A stretch of 64,000 nucleotides of DNA from contig JAWKRR010000028.1 in NCBI GenBank assembly GCA_041389525.1, positions 29,075 to 93,074 on the forward strand. Reading direction: 5' to 3'. Under the pieces are notes generated by a model, which was given only the letters and a program-made list of their open reading frames with translations, was not told where the DNA came from and made no database searches. Every line of letters begins with the position of its first letter. Position 1 is the first letter of the stretch. Position numbers and translations under genes: made by a program. Of the stretch, positions 25,143 through 33,881 are shown piece after piece. The DNA is from JACKFB01 sp041389525 (GTDB lineage: Bacteria; Myxococcota_A; UBA9042; PHBI01; JACKFB01).

Positions 25143-25962
25143 CGACCTCATCCTCGAGCAGGCGCTTCAGCTCCATGGTGAAGTGAGCGATCTGAAAGCC
25201 ATCGAAGCAACGGTGGTCGAAGGTGCCGCCCAGACGCAAGATCGGACGCGCGACGACGTCTCCGGCCGAGTCCACGACCGCCCGCGGCGTCACGGCCCCC
25301 ACCAGCAGCACGATCGGGGGCCCGCCGATGGGGAAGAGCGGGGCGAGGCCGGTGTCGATGCCCATCATGCCGATGCTGGTCACGGCGATGGAGCCGAAGG
25401 CGTCGCGGGGCAGCCCGGCGAAGCGGAGATCCAGGTTGAACTGCATCTGGAGCATCGTGAGGAAGCGCAGCACCGGGCGCATCAGCAGGCGCGGCACCCG
25501 GGACAGGCCGCGCTTGCTGCGCTCGAGCTCGGGGTCCTCGTCGCGGCGCACGCGCTCGGCGCGCTGGCGTAGCTCGGCGGCCAGGAGGGCCAGCGGCTTG
25601 GTGTCGGCCTCGGCGATCTTCACACCGGAGAGATCGGCGGTGCCGACGTCGCCGTCGCCGCGCGGGATGGCGACCTGCAGGAAGACGTCGACGAACTTGC
25701 GGCGGTAGATGCGCCCCATGCGCGGCACCACGTTGGCGTCGGGGTGTTTGCGCAGGGTCAGGGCGGCCGCGCGGGCGACCATGTGGGTCCAGGTGACCGC
25801 CTCACCGGCCGCGCGCAGCTCGTCGACACGCCGCTGCCCAGCGCTCGTGTCGATGTCGAGGAAGCCGTAGATCGTCGGATCCCCGGGCCGATCCCACGCC
25901 CCCATGGCCATGCGGCGGAACGAGGACTCGGACGCGGGCCCCGCGAGTTGAATGTTGCCCAC
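25132..25962 (-). CDS. Free-standing 2-oxoacid dehydrogenase E2-type acyltransferase domain
   Basis: 276 aa. It matches only the catalytic domain of dihydrolipoamide acyltransferases: VTWTHMVARAAALTLRKHPDAN near the N-terminus, FGSIAVTSIGMMGIDTG, PIVLLVGAV, and the active-site DHRCFDG (canonical DHRxxDG) near the C-terminus. The lipoyl domain and E1/E3-binding domain of a normal E2 are absent and no E1 or E3 gene is nearby, so it is probably an acyltransferase of another kind. It is the first gene of the minus-strand set. Confidence 0.82.
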   Translation of the reverse strand: MGNIQLAGPASESSFRRMAMGAWDRPGDPTIYGFLDIDTSAGQRRVDELRAAGEAVTWTHMVARAAALTLRKHPDANVVPRMGRIYRRKFVDVFLQVAIPRGDGDVGTADLSGVKIAEADTKPLALLAAELRQRAERVRRDEDPELERSKRGLSRVPRLLMRPVLRFLTMLQMQFNLDLRFAGLPRDAFGSIAVTSIGMMGIDTGLAPLFPIGGPPIVLLVGAVTPRAVVDSAGDVVARPILRLGGTFDHRCFDGFQIAHFTMELKRLLEDEVDAL

Positions 25963-26016
25963 GCGTTGCTCCGGTCAGGCCGTCACGCCGCAGTATCGCA
26001 GAGCCGCAGGCGCGTA

Positions 26017-26068
26017 GGCAATCGCGTGGCAGGCTGGGGCGACGCGCTGCGCTGGTGCCGCGATTGCC
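26017..26068. repeat. Intergenic inverted-repeat element, copy A
   Basis: GGCAATCGCG (26017-26026) and CGCGATTGCC (26059-26068) form a perfect 10-bp inverted repeat with a 32-nt spacer. It is followed by CTGTCAGC and CTTTCAGC motifs (26070-26097). The same arm pair occurs twice more at 56.7-56.9 kb, so this is a dispersed element. It lies in the 250-bp gap upstream of the M3 peptidase gene. Confidence 0.65.
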
Positions 26069-26154
26069 GCTGTCAGCGGCCAGCTTTCAGCGCTCAGCCC
26101 GCAGCGGACGCCCCGACTAGCGGATGCGGCTGGTGGCTGAGGGCTGTTTGCACC

Positions 26155-26183
26155 TTGTCGCGCGACCGAACGGTGGGTAGAAC
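26155..26183 (+). promoter_or_regulatory. Candidate promoter of the M3 peptidase gene
   Basis: TTGTCG (26155-26160) and TAGAAC (26178-26183) are separated by 17 bp. The -10 matches 4 of 6 bases. Transcription would start near 26190, leaving a short leader that includes GGAGG about 8 bases before the ATG at 26213. Confidence 0.4.
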
Positions 26184-26212
26184 CGGGGGCCCGCCGCACA
26201 CGGAGGTTCGCG

Positions 26213-28291
26213 ATGCGCTGCTCGCTCATCACCGTCGCCCTCGCCGCGGGCGTGCTCGTTACCGCCTGCGCGCACACGCGATCGACCCGCGACGACGCCA
26301 CATCCGCCGAGGAGAGCTCCTTGAACACGACGACCGACGCGAGCGCTGGCGAGGCGGCGGGGCCCGTCTGGCAAAGCGCTGAGCGACTGACGGGCGAGTG
26401 CACGGCGGCCCTGGACAAGGCCAAGCGCCTGCGGGCGGAGATCAGCGCCGCCGACGCCAGCGCGCGCACCGAGGCGGGCACCCTGGTCCCCTTCAACACG
26501 ATGCTGCGCTCGCTCGACATGGCCTCGGGTTGGGCCGGGCTGATGTTCAGCGTGCATCCGGACGAGGCGGTGCGGCAGGCCGCCCAGACCTGCCAGGAAG
26601 ATCTGTCGCGCTTTCAGAATGACGTGAACCTGGATCGCGGCCTCTTCGACGCGGTGGCGGCGGTGGATTTGGCCCCGCTGTCGCCGCAGAGCAAGCGCTT
26701 CGCCGAGCACCTGCTGCGGGACTTTCGGCGCTCCGGGGTGGACCGCGACGAGGCGACCCGTAAGCGGCTGGCCGAGATCCATGAGGAGATGGTCCGGCTG
26801 GGCCAGGACTACCAGAAGAACGTCCGCGACGATGTCCGCGAGATCACCGTCGCCGACGCGTCGGCCCTGGCCGGGCTGCCCGCCGACTACATCGCGGCCC
26901 ACCCGGCCGGCGCGGACGGCCGCATCCACATCTCGACGGACTACCCGGACTTCTTCCCCGTCCAGACCTACGCCGAGTCGGGCGACCTGCGGCGCGAGCT
27001 GTACATCACGTACATGCAGCGCGGCTGGCCGGCGAACACCGAGCTGCTGGTTCAGCTCTTGAAGCTGCGGGGCGAGTACGCGGGGCTCTTGGGCTACCCC
27101 AACTGGGCCACCTACAACGTCGAAGACAAGATGGCGCGGGACACCAAGACGATCGAGCGCTTCCTAAAGCAGGTCGCCGAGCTGGCGCGGCCGCGGGCGA
27201 AGAAGGACCTCGCCCAGCTGCTGACCCGCAAGCGCAAGGACGACAAGAAGGCCAAGGCCATCGAGGTCTGGGACCGCTTCTACTATGTGGGGAAGGTGCG
27301 CGAGCAGAAGTACGACTTCGACGCCCGCGACGTGCGGCCCTACTTCTCTTATCCGCGGGTACGCCAAGGCATCCTCGACCTCTACGGCGAGCTCTTCGGC
27401 CTGCGCTTCGTCTTGGACCCCAATGCGCCGGTGTGGCACCCGTCGGTCGAGGCCTACCGAGTGTGGTCGGGCGATGAGGATCTGGGCGGCTTCTACCTCG
27501 ACATGCACCCGCGCGAGGGCAAGTACAAGCACGCGGCGATGTTCCCGATCCAGACGGGGCTACAGGGCGGCCCGACGCCGCTGGCCACGCTGGTGTGCAA
27601 CTTCCCCGACCCGTCGACCGGCGACGGCCGCGCGCTGATGGAGCACGGGGACGTGGTGACCTACTTCCACGAGTTCGGCCACCTCATCCACCACCTGCTG
27701 GCCCAGAAGAGCCCGTGGGTGACCCTGGCCGGCATCAACGTCGAGTGGGACTTCGTCGAGGCGCCCAGCCAGATCCTCGAGGAGTGGGCCTGGGACCCGA
27801 CGGTCCTGCAGCGCTTCGCCCGCCACATCGACACCGACGAGCCCATCAGCGCCGAGCTCGTCGCGCGGATGCGTGGCGCGGAGGAGTTCGGCAAGGGCGT
27901 CGCCGTGATGCGGCAGGTCTTCTACGCCGCCTACTCGTACTTCCTGCACATCCAGGACCCGAAGACCCTCGACATCGAGGCCTTCACCGACGGGATCTAC
28001 CGCGAGTACAACCCCTACCCGCGCCTGCCCGAGGCGAAGGTCTACGCGAACTTCGGCCACCTCATCGGCTACAGCTCGATGTACTACACGTACCAGTGGT
28101 CGCTGGTGATCGCGAAGGACCTGTTCACGCGCTTCGCGAAGGCCGGGATCCTCGACCGCGAGGTGGCGCGCGCGTATCGCGAGGCCATCCTGGAGCCGGG
28201 CGGCTCGGTGGACGCCAGCGACCTGGTCACGCCCTTCCTCGGCCGGCCCTTCGGCCTCGACGCGTACAAGGAATGGCTGCAGCGCGAGTGA
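26213..28291 (+). CDS. M3-family metallopeptidase lipoprotein
   Basis: 692 aa. The signal peptide ends in the lipobox VTAC, so it should be a periplasmic lipoprotein. The zinc-binding HEFGH (HExxH, near residue 486, in YFHEFGHLIHHLL) and a downstream EAPSQILEEWAWD with the third ligand Glu are the M3 (thimet oligopeptidase/oligopeptidase A) signature; the helical N-terminal half matches that family's channel domain. It hydrolyses short peptides. Relatives are usually cytoplasmic, so lipid anchoring is noteworthy but not unique. The strong GGAGG supports the start. It is convergent with the Lon-domain gene. Confidence 0.88.
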   Translation: MRCSLITVALAAGVLVTACAHTRSTRDDATSAEESSLNTTTDASAGEAAGPVWQSAERLTGECTAALDKAKRLRAEISAADASARTEAGTLVPFNTMLRSLDMASGWAGLMFSVHPDEAVRQAAQTCQEDLSRFQNDVNLDRGLFDAVAAVDLAPLSPQSKRFAEHLLRDFRRSGVDRDEATRKRLAEIHEEMVRLGQDYQKNVRDDVREITVADASALAGLPADYIAAHPAGADGRIHISTDYPDFFPVQTYAESGDLRRELYITYMQRGWPANTELLVQLLKLRGEYAGLLGYPNWATYNVEDKMARDTKTIERFLKQVAELARPRAKKDLAQLLTRKRKDDKKAKAIEVWDRFYYVGKVREQKYDFDARDVRPYFSYPRVRQGILDLYGELFGLRFVLDPNAPVWHPSVEAYRVWSGDEDLGGFYLDMHPREGKYKHAAMFPIQTGLQGGPTPLATLVCNFPDPSTGDGRALMEHGDVVTYFHEFGHLIHHLLAQKSPWVTLAGINVEWDFVEAPSQILEEWAWDPTVLQRFARHIDTDEPISAELVARMRGAEEFGKGVAVMRQVFYAAYSYFLHIQDPKTLDIEAFTDGIYREYNPYPRLPEAKVYANFGHLIGYSSMYYTYQWSLVIAKDLFTRFAKAGILDREVARAYREAILEPGGSVDASDLVTPFLGRPFGLDAYKEWLQRE

Positions 28292-28331
28292 CCCGGCGCC
28301 GTCGCGCGCGGCGGCGGCGGCCGAGGCGGGC

Positions 28332-29024
28332 TTAGCCGTTCGCTCGGGCGCCGACGTGGCGGCTGGCCAGCGCGACCAAACCCGCGAGCGCCTCGAGCAC
28401 GCGCTCCAGGCGCTGCTCGATGTAGCGCTCTTCCAGGATCTCCTGGCGGTCGTCCGCCGCGTCCACCGACGCGCCGGCGAGCCGAAAGCTCATCAGGCTG
28501 TCGCGATCGGCGACGGCCGCCGCGGAGGCGAGGTCGGACACCGCGCTGCCCAGCAGCTGCGTGAGGGTATAGACGGCCTCGACGATCGCGTCCCACCGGC
28601 GGTTCAGCTCGCTCGCGCTCAGCCGGCTCGCGAGGTCGGGCATCGGCTCGACGCGCGCCACGCGGTAAGGGCGGTCGGAGGGCCGCTCGAGCAGGCGGCA
28701 GCGCACCGCACCCTCGACCGAGATCAGGTAGTGCCCACCTGCCAATTCCTCGCAGGAGGTGACTCGGCCCACGGTCGCGGTCTCACACAGCGCCGGCGTG
28801 CCGTGGTAGTCGCGCTTCCAGCCGGCGGCGAGGCGCGGCACCGACAGCCAGCGCTCGTCCTCGGGCGCGGCCATCAGCTCCTCGACCATGGTGCGATAGC
28901 GCGGCTCGAAGACGCGGTAGGGCGTCACCACGCCGGGGAGCAGCACGTGGTCTGGCAGCGGGAAGAGCGCGACTTCCGTGGGGGCCGCCACGCGACGGTC
29001 GCCCTCGGTAGGTAGGTCATGCAT
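28332..29024 (-). CDS. Lon N-terminal substrate-binding-domain protein
   Basis: 230 aa. VALFPLPDHVLLPGVVTPYRVFEPRYRTMVEEL is the start of a Lon substrate-binding (LON-N, PF02190) domain. The later segment ALCETATVGRV, followed by GGHYLISVEGAVRCRLLE, fits the same fold, and the C-terminal 80 residues are helical. There is no AAA+ or protease domain, so it is a stand-alone LON-N protein, likely binding unfolded or damaged protein. ATG 29024 has GAGGAG upstream. It is divergent from the Hpt gene. Confidence 0.82.
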   Translation of the reverse strand: MHDLPTEGDRRVAAPTEVALFPLPDHVLLPGVVTPYRVFEPRYRTMVEELMAAPEDERWLSVPRLAAGWKRDYHGTPALCETATVGRVTSCEELAGGHYLISVEGAVRCRLLERPSDRPYRVARVEPMPDLASRLSASELNRRWDAIVEAVYTLTQLLGSAVSDLASAAAVADRDSLMSFRLAGASVDAADDRQEILEERYIEQRLERVLEALAGLVALASRHVGARANG

Positions 29025-29166
29025 CGGTCGAATCTCCTCGGTCGCCCCGAACGGCCCGAGCCTAAGTGCCGCGGGGGGAGGCCGCCAGGAAATGGCCGTC
29101 TCGGCCTCCGCGCGGCGCTGGCGGTTGTCCGCATTGCGAGGCAACATGGGGGGTGGAGGTGCCGCC

Positions 29167-29556
29167 ATGAGCCCATCCGACGCGAACGAAATCGGCGGGG
29201 AGGACGAGTCGCCCATTGATCCGGTGGCCATCGGGAGGCTGATGCGCATCGGCGGCCCGAGCTTGCTGCGACGCATCATCGACCTCTACACCGGCGAGGC
29301 GGTGACGCGGCTGGACGCGACCTTGGACGCCGTCGCGACCCGAGACGCCGCGGGAGCCGAGGCCGCGGCGCACTCCCTGAAGTCCATGGCGGGCAACGTC
29401 GGCGCGCACCGGGTCCGCTCGCTCTGCCAGACGATCGAGGAGGGGGCGCGCCTCGCGATCGGCGCCGAGGTGCGTGCGGCCGCAGACGCGCTCAGCGACG
29501 CCCATCGGCTCGCCTGCGAGGAGCTGGCGGATCTGCGGCCGGACGGCGACGGCTGA
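29167..29556 (+). CDS. Hpt-domain phosphotransfer protein
   Basis: 129 aa single-domain protein. The phosphorylatable His is H69 in AAHSLKSMAGNVGA, the canonical Hpt motif, within a four-helix bundle. ATG 29167 follows GGAGGT. It would relay phosphate between a hybrid sensor kinase and a response regulator. No kinase is present nearby, but a stand-alone receiver protein is encoded 1.1 kb away (30649-31116) and is a plausible partner. Confidence 0.88.
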   Translation: MSPSDANEIGGEDESPIDPVAIGRLMRIGGPSLLRRIIDLYTGEAVTRLDATLDAVATRDAAGAEAAAHSLKSMAGNVGAHRVRSLCQTIEEGARLAIGAEVRAAADALSDAHRLACEELADLRPDGDG

Positions 29557-29573
29557 GCTCGCCGACGCTCCGC

Positions 29574-30515
29574 TCAGCCGGCTTGCGGACCCAGCCCCAG
29601 CTCGGTCACCAGCTCGGTCAGCTCGGCGACGCGCTGCGAGGTGGCGGTGTGCTGGTCTCGCACCGCGTGTAGCGCTTCCTGCGCCTCGTGGCCGTTGGCG
29701 AAGGTCACGACGTGGGGGAGCAGGTGCGCGCCGAGCTCGCCCAGGAACTTGTCCAGGGCTTGGTGTTGCTCGCCGCGGACGTCGCCCAGCGCACGCACGC
29801 CGCCGAGGATCTCCGCGTCCACCCCCACGCCGCTTGTGATGTTCCTCAGGCGCCGGGTCTGGACCTTGTGGTCGGCCAGCAGCGCCTCCTCTCGCTCCAG
29901 CACCAGGCGCTTCCGCAGCGTGTTCAGCCAGCGGCCCAGCGCCGGCGCGTCATCGCGGGCCGCGCCCGCCCGCATCGCCAGCGGCAGCGCCTCGATCATC
30001 GCCCACGCGCGGGCGACGCCGGACTCCTCCAGCAGGAACTGCGAGCTCTCCACCAGGTCCAGGATGAGGTCCAGCCTCGCGATCGAGCCGCGGGCCCTCG
30101 CCTCCAGCTCGCGCAGCTCCGCGTCACGGCGCTCAGCGGCCTGCAGCGAGGCCTCCCGGGTGTGGAGCAGGCCCTGATAGCGCTCGCGCCACGCGCTGCG
30201 GGCCGCCTCCAGACGCTGGTCCACCGCGGCCTTCAGACGCGGGCTCCCGGGCGCCCCGGCCTCCAGCCACGCCCGACCGACCGCCTGGCAGGCCAGCTCG
30301 CCGTATCGCTCCAGGCTCGCCAGCCGCTCCTGCGCCGCCGCCAGCGCCACGCGCGCCGCCTTGCTGGCCGGATGCGCTCCGGCGGCGCTCATCATCCCCT
30401 GCCGAACCACCGGGCTCCGGCGCAGGCCCGCCAGGACAAAGTACAACTCTTCCTCTTCGGCGGTGGGTCCGTCAGGCGGCGCGGGCAGCACCACCGTGAC
30501 CTTGGCGAAACTCAT
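29574..30515 (-). CDS. Helical/coiled-coil protein of unknown function
   Basis: 313 aa. Apart from a short Pro-rich N-terminus the protein is entirely helical, with heptad-like stretches (ASLQAAERRDAELRELEARA, LEREEALLADHKVQTRRL) and a C-terminal QALDKFLGELGAHLLP...HEAQEALHAVRDQHTATSQ region reminiscent of toxic-anion-resistance (TelA)-type proteins, a weak resemblance. There is no signal or TM segment. It sits between the Hpt and response-regulator genes on the same strand as the regulator (gap 133 bp). Confidence 0.65.
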   Translation of the reverse strand: MSFAKVTVVLPAPPDGPTAEEEELYFVLAGLRRSPVVRQGMMSAAGAHPASKAARVALAAAQERLASLERYGELACQAVGRAWLEAGAPGSPRLKAAVDQRLEAARSAWRERYQGLLHTREASLQAAERRDAELRELEARARGSIARLDLILDLVESSQFLLEESGVARAWAMIEALPLAMRAGAARDDAPALGRWLNTLRKRLVLEREEALLADHKVQTRRLRNITSGVGVDAEILGGVRALGDVRGEQHQALDKFLGELGAHLLPHVVTFANGHEAQEALHAVRDQHTATSQRVAELTELVTELGLGPQAG

Positions 30516-30648
30516 GGGACGGGTCCTCTACAGCGTTTGCGGCGTGGATGGGGCCGCGGCGTCCGCGCTCCCAGAGCATCCGGATGGTGCGCACGGCTGC
30601 CCGACCGAGAAGAGGCCGCGGCGGCGAATTCGCAACACCCGTGCCGCC

Positions 30649-31116
30649 TCACGTCCGCCCTAGCGCAGCCAGCTCGGCCTCTCGCGCTCGCAGCGCCTCG
30701 GTCAGGCGCCTGACCTCGCGGCGCATCCGCACCTGCTCGAGCGCCAGCCGCACCGTCACCACCAGCTCGCGCTCATCGACGGGCTTTCGCAGAAATCGGT
30801 AGATCTCGCCTTGGTTAATGGCCTCCACCGCGATGTCGAAGTCGCTTCGGCTGGTGATGATGATTCGCATCGAGTCGGGCCAGTGCAGCCGCGCGCGGCG
30901 CAAGACCTGCAGCCCGTTCATCCGCGGCATCATGTAGTCGCTGAGCACGATGTCGAAGGAGCGCTGCTCGAGCGCCGCGGCCGCCCGGACGGGGTCGGCG
31001 AAGTGGACGACCTCGAATCCGGTGGTCTCCAAGATGGCGCAGACGATGGCCGCTTCGAGCGGGTCGTCCTCCACCAGCAAGATGGTGGCACCATCGGCTT
31101 CGACTGCCGTCGTCAT
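30649..31116 (-). CDS. Single-domain response regulator with C-terminal coiled coil
   Basis: 155 aa. The receiver domain has the acidic pair D17/D18 (LLVEDDP), phospho-acceptor D60 (VLSDYMMP), the T88-S89 switch (IIITSRS) and K111 (FLRKPV). The last 35 residues are a charged helix (MRREVRRLTEALRAREAELAALG), with no DNA-binding or enzymatic output. It therefore probably signals by protein contact or relays phosphate through the nearby Hpt protein. FLRKP plus NQGEIYRF is typical of receivers in RpfG-type regulators that have lost their output domain. Confidence 0.88.
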   Translation of the reverse strand: MTTAVEADGATILLVEDDPLEAAIVCAILETTGFEVVHFADPVRAAAALEQRSFDIVLSDYMMPRMNGLQVLRRARLHWPDSMRIIITSRSDFDIAVEAINQGEIYRFLRKPVDERELVVTVRLALEQVRMRREVRRLTEALRAREAELAALGRT

Positions 31117-31294
31117 GATGACCTCCCGCAGGGGGATCGAGCGTCGCGAGTTCGGGGCGAATTCAGGTTAGCATTCGGGCCACAGGAAGGCGATTGCGAG
31201 TGTGACACCCCGGCGCGCGCGCCGCCGCGATCTCGAGAAATACTGCGATGGATCAAACTTCGAACCGCGCTTCCCACATGGACGAAATCGAGCA

Positions 31295-32176
31295 GTGAAG
31301 CCTGTAACTTTTCGCATCGCGTCAAATCCCGATGCCCGACCGGGGCGCGAGTACAGTGGCGGCATTTCGTGCGAAATCGCACAGAGCGGCGACGCGGTGC
31401 TGGCGCTGCACGGCTACACCGGCGGCTGCCGTGACATGGAGGCGCTCGCCGAGCACCTGCAGCGCCCGGTGGTCGGGCTCGACCTGCCGGGGCACGGGGG
31501 CACGGCCGCCGACCCGGACGGCGCGGGACCGAGCTTCGCGCAGGTCATCGCCGAGCTGGCCGACCTCTGCGGCCCCGCGGGGAGTGTGTCCGAGACCCTG
31601 CGGGGCCTGGGCGCGGGCGGCCCGCCCGTCCTCTTCGGCTACTCCATGGGGGGGCGGCTGGCCCTGGCGCTTGCGTTGACCGCGCCCGAGCGCTTCTCGG
31701 CGCTGGTGCTCGTCGGCGCCACGGCGGGCCTCGCCGATGCCGACGCCCGCGCGGCGCGCCGCCTCGCCGACGCCCAGCTCGCCGCGCGCGTGGAGTCCAT
31801 CGGCGCCGCCGCCTTCGCCGCCGAGTGGGCGCAGCACCCGCTCATCCGCTCGCAGCGCCGCGCGCCCCAGCCTCACCGCGACGCCATGGCCGCCCGCCGC
31901 GCGGCCAACGACGCCCGCGGGCTCGCCGCCAGCCTCCGCGGGTGCGGGGTCGGTCAGATGACGCCGCTCCACGGGGCCCTGCCCTCGCTGGCGCTGCCGG
32001 TCCTGCTGCTCACCGGCGCCGAGGACACGCGCTACGCCGCCGAAGCCGCGGCCATGTGCGCGCTGCTGCCCGACGCCCGCCACGTGCCGATCGCTCACGC
32101 CGGACACGCGGCCCACCTCGAGGCGCCGGCGTCGACCGCCGAGGCCATCGAACGCTTCTTGCGACCGGCGCTCTGA
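31295..32176 (+). CDS. MenH-like alpha/beta hydrolase
   Basis: 293 aa from GTG 31295; the start is uncertain (frame open from 31202, or a later GTG at 31397 directly before the first strand VLALHGYTGG). The nucleophile is in GYSMGG, the acid is in LTGAEDTRY, and the His is in HAGHAAHLE. HGYTGG, LDLPGHG and GYSMGGRLAL are the pattern of MenH (SHCHC synthase) and related carbon-carbon hydrolases. No menaquinone genes are nearby. The region before the conserved part (31230-31380) is AT-richer than its surroundings and contains ATTTCG-TG-CGAAAT, possibly regulatory. Confidence 0.75.
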   Translation: MKPVTFRIASNPDARPGREYSGGISCEIAQSGDAVLALHGYTGGCRDMEALAEHLQRPVVGLDLPGHGGTAADPDGAGPSFAQVIAELADLCGPAGSVSETLRGLGAGGPPVLFGYSMGGRLALALALTAPERFSALVLVGATAGLADADARAARRLADAQLAARVESIGAAAFAAEWAQHPLIRSQRRAPQPHRDAMAARRAANDARGLAASLRGCGVGQMTPLHGALPSLALPVLLLTGAEDTRYAAEAAAMCALLPDARHVPIAHAGHAAHLEAPASTAEAIERFLRPAL

Positions 32177-32190
32177 GGACCCGGACGGGT

Positions 32191-33699
32191 CTACGGCGTG
32201 TCGTCGCCCTCGGCGTCCTTCTCCATCTTGTCCATCGCGCCCGACGCGCTCGTCACGTCGAGCGGCGCGCTCGAGTCCGGCGCCGCCTCGTCGTCGCCGA
32301 CCGACGCGACGTCGGGCGCGGGCACCGGCAGACCGCCCGCCTGCGGACTCCCCAAGTTCCCGACGATCTGCGCGATCGGGTCGCCCTGCACCATGATGTC
32401 GACGCCGTTGTCGAGCAGCACGTTCAGCCGCACATCGGTGTCCGGCCCCACGTGGCTCAGGAAGACGCCAGCGCGGTCGGAGCCGCGGATGGTGTTGCCC
32501 ACGACCAGCGCGCTGGCCCCGGCGAGGACGGCGACGCCGTCGCCCAGCTCGGAGGTCCCCCCGATGGCGGCTCGCGTCGTGACGATCTGGTTGTCTCGGA
32601 TCTCGGCGCGCACCCCGCCGGACACGCCAACCCCGGTCGACGTGTTCGCGGCGATGTCGTTCTTCGCGACCCGGACGGTCTCGCTGCCTGACCCGTTCTG
32701 CAGCCAGATCCCGCCGCGCCCGTTCTCGTGCACCTGGTTGCCCACGATGCTGCCGGACGCGGGCGAGTCGATGAAGACCCCGAAGCGCAGGTTGTCGTTC
32801 AGCGTGTTGCCGCAGTCCTCACCGGCCGCGGCCCCGATGGCGATGCAGGCCTCGGCCCCGCCGATGATGACCTCCGACGGCCCCAGGCCGCCCCCGACCG
32901 CGACCACGATGCCGTCGCCCTGGCCCAAGGTCTCGGAGATATCGCTGCGGGCGATGACGGCGCGCGTCGACATGATGCCGACGCCGAACTGGCGGTTGTT
33001 GCGCGCGATGAGCCCGTCCAAGATCACCTGTTCTGGGGCCCACTCGATGAAGACTCCGCCGCCCTCGTTCTCGTCGACGACGCTGTCGGTGATGCGGAGG
33101 TCTGAGCCGCGCGCGACCACCCCAGGGCCGCTACCGCCCGAGATCGTGCAGCCCTCCAACTCGACCTTCGCGCCGTCCAGCGCGGCCACGCCGATGCCCT
33201 GGGCGAAGGGGTCGACGCTCGCGCCACCCAGGATCTTGACGTTGGAGAGGTGCGCCACGGCGCGACTGACCAGCACGCCGGCGCCTGCACCACCGGCCAC
33301 CGTGAGGTCTTCGATGCGCGCTGACGTCTTCGCCCCACGCACGCTGATGTTCACGCTGTACGCCGCCAAGCCCAGCCGCGTGCCTTCGGCGCCGCGCAGG
33401 ATCACCGTCCGCTCGATGCTGACGGCCTCCTCGTAGAGACCGGCCGCGACCAGGACCGCCGCCCCGTCGGGCGCGGCATCCAGCGCCGCCTGGATCGTGC
33501 GGAAGGGGCGCTCGGGTCGGCCATCGGCGCTCGCGGAGTCGGCGTCGGCGGCCACGTGCAAGAGCGCGGTCGCGCCGTCCGGGCTCGCCGGATAGGCCCG
33601 CGGCGCACGCGAGACGCTGATGCAGGCGGGCGCCATGAGCCAAGCCACGACCAAGAGCGACGCGATCCGACGCGATCGGGGAACACCTTCTAGGGACAT
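32191..33699 (-). CDS. Right-handed beta-helix repeat surface protein
   Basis: 502 aa. ATG 33699 follows GGAGGT. A signal peptide (SLLVVAWLMAPAC) may end in a lipobox-like cysteine. GTIQ-type start FRTIQAALDAAPDGAAVLVAAG marks a DUF1565/pectate-lyase-like parallel beta-helix, continued by many short coils with N-x-x-x-x-N patterns (VVDENEGGGVFIE, VHENGRGGIWLQNGSG, NDIAANTSTGVGVSGG). The C-terminus is an acidic low-complexity tail. The domain is common in myxobacterial exported proteins that bind or modify carbohydrate; no catalytic residues could be assigned. It is convergent with the hydrolase, 14 bp apart. Confidence 0.8.
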   Translation of the reverse strand: MSLEGVPRSRRIASLLVVAWLMAPACISVSRAPRAYPASPDGATALLHVAADADSASADGRPERPFRTIQAALDAAPDGAAVLVAAGLYEEAVSIERTVILRGAEGTRLGLAAYSVNISVRGAKTSARIEDLTVAGGAGAGVLVSRAVAHLSNVKILGGASVDPFAQGIGVAALDGAKVELEGCTISGGSGPGVVARGSDLRITDSVVDENEGGGVFIEWAPEQVILDGLIARNNRQFGVGIMSTRAVIARSDISETLGQGDGIVVAVGGGLGPSEVIIGGAEACIAIGAAAGEDCGNTLNDNLRFGVFIDSPASGSIVGNQVHENGRGGIWLQNGSGSETVRVAKNDIAANTSTGVGVSGGVRAEIRDNQIVTTRAAIGGTSELGDGVAVLAGASALVVGNTIRGSDRAGVFLSHVGPDTDVRLNVLLDNGVDIMVQGDPIAQIVGNLGSPQAGGLPVPAPDVASVGDDEAAPDSSAPLDVTSASGAMDKMEKDAEGDDTP

Positions 33700-33881
33700 G
33701 ACCACCTCCGAATCCTGGCGCCGCGTCGGCCGCTCGCCGATGCACGACCGGTGTAGTCGAGAGCGGTAGGGCTGGTTACGGTACGACGCAGGCGTCGCTG
33801 CGGATCGCTCGCGCTCAGCATCCCACGGTCGTCGTGCTCGAATCCAGGATTCACGCCGGTCGCTCGGTACCCGGCTCGGGC

